From an uncultured Prevotella sp. (GTDB taxonomy: Bacteria; Bacteroidota; Bacteroidia; Bacteroidales; Bacteroidaceae), in the NCBI GenBank assembly GCA_946184025.1, contig CAMHEA010000002.1, positions 1 to 44,306 on the forward strand: 44,306 nt of DNA, in the 5' to 3' direction. Both the position numbers and the translations under genes were made by a program. The notes beneath the pieces were generated by a model, which had not been told where the DNA came from, searched no databases, and saw only the letters and a program-made list of their open reading frames with translations. The stretch's first letter is position 1. The number at the start of each line of letters is the position of its first letter. This document shows, piece after piece, positions 17,535 through 25,918 of this stretch.

Positions 17535-18587
17535 ATGAAACGAATATTGTTCATATTATTAGTAGCCAGTCTGGCTCAGGTTGCAGACGCACAGCCGGCG
17601 CGCCGACGTGCCGAACAGCAGCAGAAAGCGCAGCAGAGCAATGTCAACAACATGACCACCCGTGCGCAGATCAGCTTTCCCGTGGCTCAGCAGATGTCCG
17701 AGGATGTGGTCTGGAGGCGCGATATCTACCGCGAACTCAATCTGGAGGAGGATGCCAATGCCGGACTCTACTATCCCACAGAACCCATCGGCACGCAGAT
17801 GAACCTCTTCACCTATCTGTTCAAGCTGATGATGCGTGGTGCGCGCAACGGAGGCATCAACGTTTACGAATACCGGCTCGACGGAAACGAAGTGTTCTCC
17901 GACAGCGCACGCGTCAAACCGTTGCAGTTCCTCGACAACTACCACATCTACTATGAGCGCAACGACCGCGGATTGCGCCTTGACAACAGCGACATTCCTT
18001 CCCGCGAGGTCAAGGGATACTACCTCAAGGAGAGCGCATACTACGACCAAGGCACTTCCACCTTCCATCGCAAGGTCGTGGCTCTTTGCCCCATCATGTA
18101 CCGTGAGGACGACTTTGGCGACAGCGAACAGAAATATCCGCTCTTCTGGGTCAAGTACGACGATGTGGCACCGTTCCTCTCCAAGCAGATGATTATGACC
18201 AGTGACCTCAACAATGCGGCCACGATGAGTGTCGACGACTACTTCACCACCAACCAGTATCGTGGAAAGATTTATAAAACCACCAATATGCTGGGGCGCA
18301 CACTGGCACAATACTGTCCCAACGACTCTGCCATGACTGCCGAGCAACAGAAGATTGAGCGAGAACTGAAAGAGTTTGAGCAGAATATCTATGGTGCACA
18401 GCAGAAGAAAGACTCTCTTGACAGCATTGCCGAGGCCAACAAGGACCTCAAGGTGAAGCGTCCGCGCAGCCGCCGCGGTTCCGGTGGCACCAAGCCGGCT
18501 ACCGTGAGGACGCGCCGTGCCGGCAGTTCCGGTGGCGGAGGCGGCTCCTCCAGTGCGCGTGTCAGCGTACGCCGCGAGCGTCACTGA
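17535..18587 (+). CDS. gldN: T9SS protein GldN/PorN
   Basis: DVVWRRDIYRELNLEEDANAGLYYPTEPIGTQMNLFTYLFKL; synteny. Confidence 0.92.
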   Translation: MKRILFILLVASLAQVADAQPARRRAEQQQKAQQSNVNNMTTRAQISFPVAQQMSEDVVWRRDIYRELNLEEDANAGLYYPTEPIGTQMNLFTYLFKLMMRGARNGGINVYEYRLDGNEVFSDSARVKPLQFLDNYHIYYERNDRGLRLDNSDIPSREVKGYYLKESAYYDQGTSTFHRKVVALCPIMYREDDFGDSEQKYPLFWVKYDDVAPFLSKQMIMTSDLNNAATMSVDDYFTTNQYRGKIYKTTNMLGRTLAQYCPNDSAMTAEQQKIERELKEFEQNIYGAQQKKDSLDSIAEANKDLKVKRPRSRRGSGGTKPATVRTRRAGSSGGGGGSSSARVSVRRERH

Positions 18588-18717
18588 TACCATCCGACTC
18601 ACCGTCTATGGCTGGCGACACCGCCGCGTGGCCTCACATCCCGCGGCGGACTGGCCGTAAACGCCGACAAAGGAAAGCAACAAAGACAATACCCTTTTTA
18701 TATTAAAAAACAAGCGT

Positions 18718-19299
18718 ATGAAAAAAGCATTTACTTTAGCAATCATGGCCCTCGCCTTCATGGCTATGCCGGCCAATGCACAAGTGAAGTTCGGTATCAA
18801 AGGTGGTCTCAACGTCACCAACATGAGCCTGAAAAGCAATGTATTAGATGCCGAAAACCAGTGTGGGTTCTTCGTAGGTCCCACGGTCAAGGTAGCTGTA
18901 CCCCTCACCGGACTCAGCTTCGACGGCTCAGCACTCTTCGACCAGCGTTCCGCAAAGATCAAGGGAACCAACGAGAAACTCAAGCAGAACAGCATCCAGG
19001 TGCCCATCAATGTGCGCTATGGTGTGGGTCTCGGCAGTGCTGCCAGCGTCTTTGCCTTCGCAGGACCGCAGTTCGGATTCACCGTAGGTGACAAGAAACA
19101 GATTAGCGATACCTTTGAGTGGGAGTCCAGCAACTTCTCCATCAACGTCGGTGTAGGCGCATCCGTCATTAACCACCTTCAGGTGACCGCCAATTACAAC
19201 ATTGCCTGTGGCAAGACCGGTGAAGATATCATCACCAAGGGTAAGGCAATCCGCGCCCGTAACAATGCCTGGCAGATTGGTTTAGCTTACTTCTTCTGA
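18718..19299 (+). CDS. Outer membrane beta-barrel (PorT-like fold) protein
   Basis: Signal MKKAFTLAIMALAFMAMPANAQ; VKFGIKGGLNVTNMSL; C-terminal aromatic IGLAYFF. Confidence 0.8.
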   Translation: MKKAFTLAIMALAFMAMPANAQVKFGIKGGLNVTNMSLKSNVLDAENQCGFFVGPTVKVAVPLTGLSFDGSALFDQRSAKIKGTNEKLKQNSIQVPINVRYGVGLGSAASVFAFAGPQFGFTVGDKKQISDTFEWESSNFSINVGVGASVINHLQVTANYNIACGKTGEDIITKGKAIRARNNAWQIGLAYFF

Positions 19300-19516
19300 T
19301 TCAAGTAAAACCCTTTGACGAACAATACAATCAAGACTCTATATGCAAAAAGGGCGGCTTCTGTTCCGGGCGGACGGGAGCCGTCGTTTTTTTGTATCGC
19401 TTCTCCATGGCTTACAAATCAGTTCCGTTTTTCTTCTTTCTCTTCTTCAAAAACTATCACTCCTTCCCTTTTTGCAGTATAAGTGGTAGTTTTTTTGTAA
19501 AAAAATGCCCCAAAGG

Positions 19517-19547
19517 CTTGCATTTTAAAAGGAAATGATTACCTTTG
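19517..19547 (+). promoter_or_regulatory. Bacteroidetes-type promoter
   Basis: CTTG (19517-19520), 19-nt spacer, TACCTTTG (19540-19547). Confidence 0.65.
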
Positions 19548-19554
19548 TAGCCGA

Positions 19555-20050
19555 AGCCAGTCGGTTCCAGACCTGCGGCTTTCATGTAGATTGGTCATTT
19601 GAAGAAGCGTTAAGCCAATTCTTGGCAAGTTGAAACCTAGGAAATTTCCATGCATGCACAAGGAAACGCGACCGCTTTCTCCGCAAATACGGGGCGGAAG
19701 ACAGTTCGTTTTTAAGTTGACTTCTACGATATTCTTGTGATCAGAAAGGGAAAGACAACCCGTCAGCCTTCCACTTTCCATGTTTTCATGTGGATTGAAG
19801 GGATTATGGGATGCCTTGCATGAATGAAGAAAAAACAGAAAAAGATAAATAGATGACAGAGACGCATGGTGCCTTGTGCCATTCCGTGTCCCTATATTGG
19901 GCATAGATGGACGGGCAGGTAGCCACATGGAGTGGTTCTGCGTCGTGTAACGATGGAATTTTTGAGTATGTAATATTATATTTTTGTTTGAGTTTTTATT
20001 TGTAGTGAATGGCCAGACCCGCAGTGATGCCCGTCTGGTCAGTTTTTTTA
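19555..20050 (+). ncRNA. Candidate noncoding transcript of unknown family
   Basis: Consensus promoter upstream, terminator hairpin + T7 at the end, no credible ORF on + strand; family not recognised. Confidence 0.35.
20011..20049 (+). terminator. Rho-independent terminator
   Basis: GGCCAGACCCGCAGTGATGCCCGTCTGGTC then AGTTTTTTT. Confidence 0.75.
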
Positions 20051-20130
20051 GTGGGCTTGCAGGATGTTCCAACGCCCATTTGAAAGCCCCTCAGTAGAAG
20101 TTTACAAGGGGAGAAGTATAAACCATCGTT

Positions 20131-20350
20131 TTCCCGAGTGAGCGTGGTTCTATTTCCCGAAAAGGCTTTGCCATTTGCCCGAAAAGCCCTCGTATTCTCC
20201 CGAAAGTGCCACCCCCGTTTTCCGAAAGTGCCATAGTCGCGACAATTTTTAATTTATTAATTCTCAATTTTTAATTTAAAAATTCTCAAAAAATAAATTA
20301 AAAATTCTACCCACTGAAGCCCGTTTTCTAACTCGCTGAGCCTCAGTGGG
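20131..20350 (-). repeat. 22-nt-phased composite intergenic element, copy 3 (reverse orientation)
   Basis: Five side-B units (20131-20152, 20153-20174, 20175-20196, 20197-20218, 20219-20240), core 20241-20306, side-A units 20307-20328 and 20329-20350. Confidence 0.92.
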
Positions 20351-20427
20351 TTAAGAGAACAGACAAAATTCCGCCACGAAATAGGGACTCTGAATAAGTT
20401 ACTTGCGTTCGGAAAAGCTCAAATACA

Positions 20428-20459
20428 TTTGGCTTTTTGCTCACTTAATCGTAACTTTG
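20428..20459 (+). promoter_or_regulatory. Promoter of priA
   Basis: TTTG (20428-20431) ... TAACTTTG (20452-20459), 20-nt spacer. Confidence 0.6.
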
Positions 20460-20465
20460 CAATCT

Positions 20466-22721
20466 GTGAAATATGTAGACGTGATATTACCACTGCCGTT
20501 GGAGGGCCTGTTCACCTACGGCGTGCCTGAAAAGCTGTGCCCACAGGTGCAGCGGGGCGTACGCGTGGTCGTTCCCTTGGGCAAGTCGAAGAGCTATACG
20601 GCACTGGTGATGGCATTGCGCGACTCCGTGGACGACAGCCTGAAGGTGAAAGACATCTGGGAGGTACTCGACGAGAAGCCGGTGGTGCTCGAAAGCCAGT
20701 TGCGTCTGTGGCAGTGGATGGCCGACTATTACATGTCGCCCATCGGAGAAGTCTACAAAGCGGCCTTGCCGGCAGGTCTGAAAGCAGAAGACGGCTATCG
20801 TCCGAAGGTGGAAACATGCGTGGCACTGACCGAATCCTTCCGCTCCGAGCAGGCGCAGCACCTTGCTTTGGACCTGTTGCGACGCTCGTCGGCTCAGCAG
20901 AAGGTGCTCCTGACCTATCTGGAATTGGCCGCAGAGGCGGAGACCGTCACCCGTGAGGAGTTGCAGAATGCCTCGTTGGCTACGCCGGCGGCACTGCGTG
21001 CGCTGATAGACAAAGGCATCTTATATAAGTATACGCGCGAGGTGGGGCGGCTGAACGGCGGCGGTGACCCCTGTCCGAATCACATCAAGCCCTTGAATGC
21101 CGTACAGACGGAAGCCTATAACGGCATTCTCTTTCAGTTTTTGAAGAAAAACGTGGTGTTGCTGCATGGTGTTACGTCGAGCGGCAAGACCGAAATCTAT
21201 ATCCATCTCATCCAGAAAACCATCGACGAAGGCCGGCAGGTGCTCTATCTGTTGCCCGAAATTGCGCTGACGGTGCAGATCATGGAGCGTCTGCGGCGTG
21301 TGTTTGGCCGTCGTCTGGGTATCTATCACTCCAGGTACAGTGATGCTGAGCGTGTGGAAATCTGGCAGAAACAACTCTCGCAGAATCCCTACGACGTGAT
21401 CCTGGGAGCTCGCTCTGCCTGTCTGCTGCCTTTTCAGCGGCTCGGACTGATCATCGTCGACGAGGAGCATGAGACGAGTTTCAAGCAGCAGGATCCTGCA
21501 CCGCGCTATCATGCCCGTTCTGCCGCGATTATGATGGGGGCATTTTCGGGAGGCGGGGAGCATGGAACCAAGGTTCTTCTGGGTACGGCTACGCCTTCCA
21601 TGGAGAGCTATTACAACGCGCAGACAGGCAAATACGGACTCGTAACCTTGTCGGAACGCTACAAGGGAATTGAACTGCCGGAGATACGCGTCGTTGACAC
21701 GAAGGACTTGCAACGCCGGAAGATGATGAACGGACCGTTTTCGCCCTTCCTGCTGACTGCAGTCAGGGAGGCACTGGAGCGTGGCGAGCAGGTCATCCTG
21801 TTCCAGAACCGCCGCGGCTTTGCGCCGATGATCGAGTGCAAGACCTGCGGATGGGTGCCCAAGTGTGAACACTGCGACGTGTCGCTCACCCTGCATAAGA
21901 ATCTGAATGTGCTCACCTGCCACTATTGCGGCTATACCTACAAGGTGCCGACGGCCTGCCCATGCTGTGAGGGGACGGAACTGCGCGGTCGTGGATATGG
22001 AACGGAGAAGATAGAGGACCAGGTTCGCGTCCTTTTTCCAGACGCGCGGGTGGCACGCATGGACCTTGACACAGCCCGGACACGCTCGGCCTACGAGCGC
22101 ATCATCCGTGATTTCTCGATGGGCAAGACCAATCTGCTCATCGGTACGCAGATGGTGAGCAAGGGGTTGGACTTCGACCGCGTTTCCGTCGTAGGCATTA
22201 TGAATGCCGACGGCATGTTGAACTATCCCGACTTCCGTGCCTATGAACATGCGTTTATGATGATGTCGCAGGTGGCCGGACGTGCCGGCCGCAAAGGGCG
22301 ACGCGGATTGGTGGTGCTTCAGACCAAGAGTCCCGACCTGCCGGTCATCCGGCAGGTAGTGGCCAACGACTTCCCGACCTTCTATCAGGACTTGCTCGAA
22401 GAACGTCGCGACTTCCGCTATCCACCGTTCTACCGTCTTGTCTATGTGTATCTCAAACACCGGAAGGATCCGGTGGTCGATTCTGCGGGCTATGAGATGG
22501 GCAGCCGGCTGCGGGCGTACTTTGCCGATCGGGTGTTGGGACCCGACAAACCTGCCGTGGCGCGTGTGAAGCAGTTGAATATCCGTAAGATTGTTCTCAA
22601 ATTGGAGAACGGTCTGCCGTTGAAAGACGTGCGCGAGTGCCTTCGTCAAGTGCAGTCGCAGTTGATGAAGGACCCGCGCTATGGTGCGTTGCAGGTCTAT
22701 TACGACGTAGACCCGCTATAG
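20466..22721 (+). CDS. priA: Primosomal protein N' (PriA helicase)
   Basis: VLLHGVTSSGKTEIYIHLI, IIVDEEHETSFKQ, LLGTATPSMESY, zinc-binding C4-type clusters CKTCGWVPKCEHC / CHYCG / CPCC, GTQMVSKGLDF; GTG start preferred because ORF start 20403 lies upstream of the promoter. Confidence 0.95.
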   Translation: MKYVDVILPLPLEGLFTYGVPEKLCPQVQRGVRVVVPLGKSKSYTALVMALRDSVDDSLKVKDIWEVLDEKPVVLESQLRLWQWMADYYMSPIGEVYKAALPAGLKAEDGYRPKVETCVALTESFRSEQAQHLALDLLRRSSAQQKVLLTYLELAAEAETVTREELQNASLATPAALRALIDKGILYKYTREVGRLNGGGDPCPNHIKPLNAVQTEAYNGILFQFLKKNVVLLHGVTSSGKTEIYIHLIQKTIDEGRQVLYLLPEIALTVQIMERLRRVFGRRLGIYHSRYSDAERVEIWQKQLSQNPYDVILGARSACLLPFQRLGLIIVDEEHETSFKQQDPAPRYHARSAAIMMGAFSGGGEHGTKVLLGTATPSMESYYNAQTGKYGLVTLSERYKGIELPEIRVVDTKDLQRRKMMNGPFSPFLLTAVREALERGEQVILFQNRRGFAPMIECKTCGWVPKCEHCDVSLTLHKNLNVLTCHYCGYTYKVPTACPCCEGTELRGRGYGTEKIEDQVRVLFPDARVARMDLDTARTRSAYERIIRDFSMGKTNLLIGTQMVSKGLDFDRVSVVGIMNADGMLNYPDFRAYEHAFMMMSQVAGRAGRKGRRGLVVLQTKSPDLPVIRQVVANDFPTFYQDLLEERRDFRYPPFYRLVYVYLKHRKDPVVDSAGYEMGSRLRAYFADRVLGPDKPAVARVKQLNIRKIVLKLENGLPLKDVRECLRQVQSQLMKDPRYGALQVYYDVDPL

Positions 22722-24176
22722 TTCCTCCTCCGTTCCTGATGGTTCTGGCCCGGCCGGAGCTTCCTGCTCTTTCCGATGGGCTTTCAAGGCTTTCTGCATC
22801 TGGTGCCACGCCTTCCGGCTGCGGTTATGATAGTAGATGACCAAAGCGAGACCGATGGCGAAGGGAGCTCCTCCGATGAAGAAAAAGACGATGCCCAGTG
22901 CCATTCCTATCTCCGCCTTTCCGTGTTTGGTAGGGTAATAGGCATAAGGGTCGCCCGTTTCAACGATGATTGTGTCTCCGCTGATGCTGTCTATGTCGAA
23001 CCACTCGCCTGAGGGAAGCCTGCCCACACCCAGAGAGTCCTCCGTTTCTACGGCAACGGGGTGACTTGGCTCGTCGGGTTCATTCAGCGTGTCCGCTTCA
23101 GAGAGGATTCCCAGCAGCGAGATTCCCATGATGATGGCACCTATGATGAGCAAGGTCCATCCGGCAGCGGCCAGACAGCCGCTCGGTTTCTTGATTTCCT
23201 TTTCCATACGTTGTTTTTTCTTTGTCTCGTTTTGTTCTTTTGCCATCGGTGCAACCATCGTTGTGTCATCAGCGTGGGCTTTCAGCATGGCTATCGGCGA
23301 CGGTTCTGCCACGACCTGACGTGTCACTTTCCGATAGAGCGTGTGGCAGGTTTCTTCCGGATCCAGCAAGATGTTGTATTCAAAGTAGTCCTCCAGTCCT
23401 TGTCCGATGGTTGCATAGGGTGCCGTTGCCACGCCCTCGCTTTGCAGGTGAGCCACGGCGGTGGGCGAGAGAGCCTTGCCGTCGATGAAGAGCGTAGCTT
23501 TCTCGGAGGCGATGAGCAGGTAGCAGGCAGTCATCGTCTTGCCTTCGCCGTCGGCGGGGCGCAGGTGGAGTGCCCATGCAATGTCGTCCGTATGCGAAAT
23601 CAGCATCCCGTCGGCATGACGGAGGCGTAGGGCGCGGCGAAGGCGTGTCAGGGTCTCACGGACTGGTTTCGCTTCCTTCTCTGACGGTTCTGCGACGAGC
23701 GTTCCCTGAACCGTTGCGGGGCGGTCCTTCCAGATCCGTTCCGCTGCATCCAGATTGGTCCTGAGTGTCAGGCCGCCTTCCCGGCGTAGCGACAGCTTGA
23801 AGTCTTCCACCGTTTCATAAGGAGTGCTCATGCCGTCGAGCCCCACTTCCTTGCTGTCTGCGTCGCGCAGCTGCCTGCCCAGCCATTGCGCGATGGTCGG
23901 CGTACCTTCCCGGTCGCTTCGCATCACGATGAATGGCGTGCCGTGCAGTTGTGTTTCGGCCACGTCGGCTTGTCGGCTGTCGGTCCACAAAGCAGCATTG
24001 GTCTGTGTCACTGCCACCATGATTCCGGGCATGTCGCATCCCGAAATCCATTGGGCCGTCTTCCAGTGTGGAGCCGTTCGCGTTCCGTGGTGCGGATCCG
24101 TTCCCATGAAGACGAAAGCACCCATGCTTTCCTCCTGCATCATTGCCCGTAGGGCTTCCAATCGTTGTGCCGTCAT
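22716..24176 (-). CDS. Creatinase/aminopeptidase-P-like N-terminal domains fused to a C-terminal 2-TM segment; M24 catalytic domain absent
   Basis: N-term RLEALRAMMQEESMGAFVFMGTDPHHG...WISGCDMPGIMVAVTQTNAALWTDSR typical of Xaa-Pro aminopeptidase N-domain; at the expected start of M24 (SPIAMLKAHADD) sequence changes to KKKQRMEKEIKKPSGCLAAAGWTLLIIGAIIMGISLLG. Confidence 0.75.
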   Translation of the reverse strand: MTAQRLEALRAMMQEESMGAFVFMGTDPHHGTRTAPHWKTAQWISGCDMPGIMVAVTQTNAALWTDSRQADVAETQLHGTPFIVMRSDREGTPTIAQWLGRQLRDADSKEVGLDGMSTPYETVEDFKLSLRREGGLTLRTNLDAAERIWKDRPATVQGTLVAEPSEKEAKPVRETLTRLRRALRLRHADGMLISHTDDIAWALHLRPADGEGKTMTACYLLIASEKATLFIDGKALSPTAVAHLQSEGVATAPYATIGQGLEDYFEYNILLDPEETCHTLYRKVTRQVVAEPSPIAMLKAHADDTTMVAPMAKEQNETKKKQRMEKEIKKPSGCLAAAGWTLLIIGAIIMGISLLGILSEADTLNEPDEPSHPVAVETEDSLGVGRLPSGEWFDIDSISGDTIIVETGDPYAYYPTKHGKAEIGMALGIVFFFIGGAPFAIGLALVIYYHNRSRKAWHQMQKALKAHRKEQEAPAGPEPSGTEEEL

Positions 24177-24421
24177 GTTGCCAATGTCTAATTTTTACAA
24201 AGATAGGAACTTTCTCCGAAACGGCCAAGAAATCCCAAAGAATTGCATCCTCGGCTTTACACATCCGCAGAAAATTCTGCCAAAACAGCCCGAAAGTAGC
24301 CTCCAGAGCCGTCTTTTTAGAATAAATAACAAAAGAAATGGGTGGAGGATGGGCGTTGATACAGCTTTTTTTCGTATTTTTGCGGTGGAAAATAAAAATC
24401 ATACATTAAATAATAAAAGCT

Positions 24422-25414
24422 ATGGGATTCTTAACAAATGACAAACTCGTCATTGTCGGTGCTGCCGGCATGATTGGTTCCAACATGGTTCAGACGGCCT
24501 TGACTATGCGTCTGACAAGTAATATCTGTCTTTATGATGTTTTCTCACCCGAAGGTGTGGCTGAAGAGATGCGCCAGAGCGGCTTCAACGATGTGAAGAT
24601 TACCGCTACCACCGACGTGAAGGAAGCCTTCACCGATGCCAAGTACATCATTTCTTCAGGCGGTGCACCCCGTAAGGCAGGTATGACTCGTGAAGACCTG
24701 CTCAAGGGTAACTGCGAAATCGCAGAAGGTCTGGGCAAGAACATCAAGGAATTCTGCCCCGACGTGAAGCATGTGGTAATCATCTTCAACCCCGCCGACC
24801 TTACCGGTCTCGTCACACTGCTCTATTCCGGCTTGAAACCCAGCCAGGTGACAACCCTCGCTGCACTTGACACCACTCGCTTGCAGAGTGCACTGGCCAA
24901 GAAGTTCGGCGTGATGCAGAACGAGATCAGCGGTTGCGCAACCTACGGCGGACACGGCGAGCAGATGGCAGTGTTCGGCAGTCATGTGGAGATTGCAGGT
25001 CGCAAGCTGACTGACATCATTGGAACCGACGAGTTCCCGGCTGACGAATGGGAGCAGATGAAGAAGGACGTGACTCAGGGTGGAGCCAAGATCATTGAGC
25101 TGCGCGGCCGTTCCAGCTTCCAGAGCCCCGCTTATCTGTCGGTAGAGATGATCCGTTCGGTCATGGGCGGTGAGCCTTTCCGCTTCCCCGTCGGTACTTA
25201 TGTGCAGACAGAGAAGTACAACCACATCATGATGGCCATGAAGACGACCCTCGATACCACGGGTGCACACTTTGAAGTGCCGCAGGGTACGGCAGAGGAG
25301 AACGCCAAACTGGATCAGAGCTACGAGCACCTGTGCAAGATGCGCGATGAGCTGGTTGAACTGAACATCGTTCCCGAGATTGCCAAATGGAATGAAATCA
25401 ACCCGAATTTGTAA
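24422..25414 (+). CDS. mdh: Malate dehydrogenase
   Basis: LVIVGAAGMIGSNMVQTAL; ISSGGAPRKAGMTREDLLKGN; full-length lactate/malate dehydrogenase family. Confidence 0.92.
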   Translation: MGFLTNDKLVIVGAAGMIGSNMVQTALTMRLTSNICLYDVFSPEGVAEEMRQSGFNDVKITATTDVKEAFTDAKYIISSGGAPRKAGMTREDLLKGNCEIAEGLGKNIKEFCPDVKHVVIIFNPADLTGLVTLLYSGLKPSQVTTLAALDTTRLQSALAKKFGVMQNEISGCATYGGHGEQMAVFGSHVEIAGRKLTDIIGTDEFPADEWEQMKKDVTQGGAKIIELRGRSSFQSPAYLSVEMIRSVMGGEPFRFPVGTYVQTEKYNHIMMAMKTTLDTTGAHFEVPQGTAEENAKLDQSYEHLCKMRDELVELNIVPEIAKWNEINPNL

Positions 25415-25434
25415 ATAACTGTATGCAACCTGAC

Positions 25435-25465
25435 GGCTCTCCCGGTTTTCGGGAGAGCTTTTTTT
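25435..25465 (+). terminator. Rho-independent terminator of mdh
   Basis: GGCTCTCCCGGTTTTCGGGAGAGCTTTTTTT. Confidence 0.9.
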
Positions 25466-25552
25466 GTGCTGTTGCGACAACAGCGGATGCTGAGAAGGCA
25501 AGGACTTGTTCTGTCGTCGTAACGGTTTTTTCTCGCGTTTGCGCCTCCTTTG

Positions 25553-25794
25553 TAAGTCGTTGAGGCTCAAAGGTTTACTAAGTGTATTGAAGTGGTAGGA
25601 ATTTTTAATTTATTTTTTGAGAAAAAATAAATTATTAATTCTCAAAAAATAAATTAAAAATTGTCGCGACTGAGGCTCACTTGGAGAAAGACTAAGGCTT
25701 ACTTGGAGAACAACAGCGGCTTATAGGGGAAGCAGGCTGGGCCCGATTGGAGAAGAGTAAGCCTCCGTGGAGGGGAGGTTGGAGCTCAACGGGG
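25553..25794 (+). repeat. 22-nt-phased composite intergenic element, copy 4
   Basis: Eleven consecutive 22-nt windows: side A 25553, 25575; core 25597, 25619, 25641; side B 25663, 25685, 25707, 25729, 25751, 25773 (start positions). Confidence 0.92.
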
Positions 25795-25918
25795 TATCGG
25801 GTGATACTGACAAAATGGGTGAGTGGGGTGCGACAGCTTGTCTTTGGCATGTTTTTTGTATTTTATACCTTATATTATATATAAAGAGCAACAAATTCTT
25901 ATCTATCAGACAGACAAG

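Noticed and set aside
19539-20072. 177-aa minus-strand ORF across the candidate ncRNA
   Set aside because: No domain, unusual composition, and it spans the promoter and terminator of the opposite strand.
20131-20350. 22-nt periodic arrays as CRISPR
   Set aside because: No identical repeats separated by unique spacers, no cas genes; units are degenerate throughout and the AT core is palindromic.
21021-22649. 542-aa minus-strand ORF antisense to priA
   Set aside because: PriA motifs are unequivocal on the + strand; antisense product is His/Arg-rich noise.
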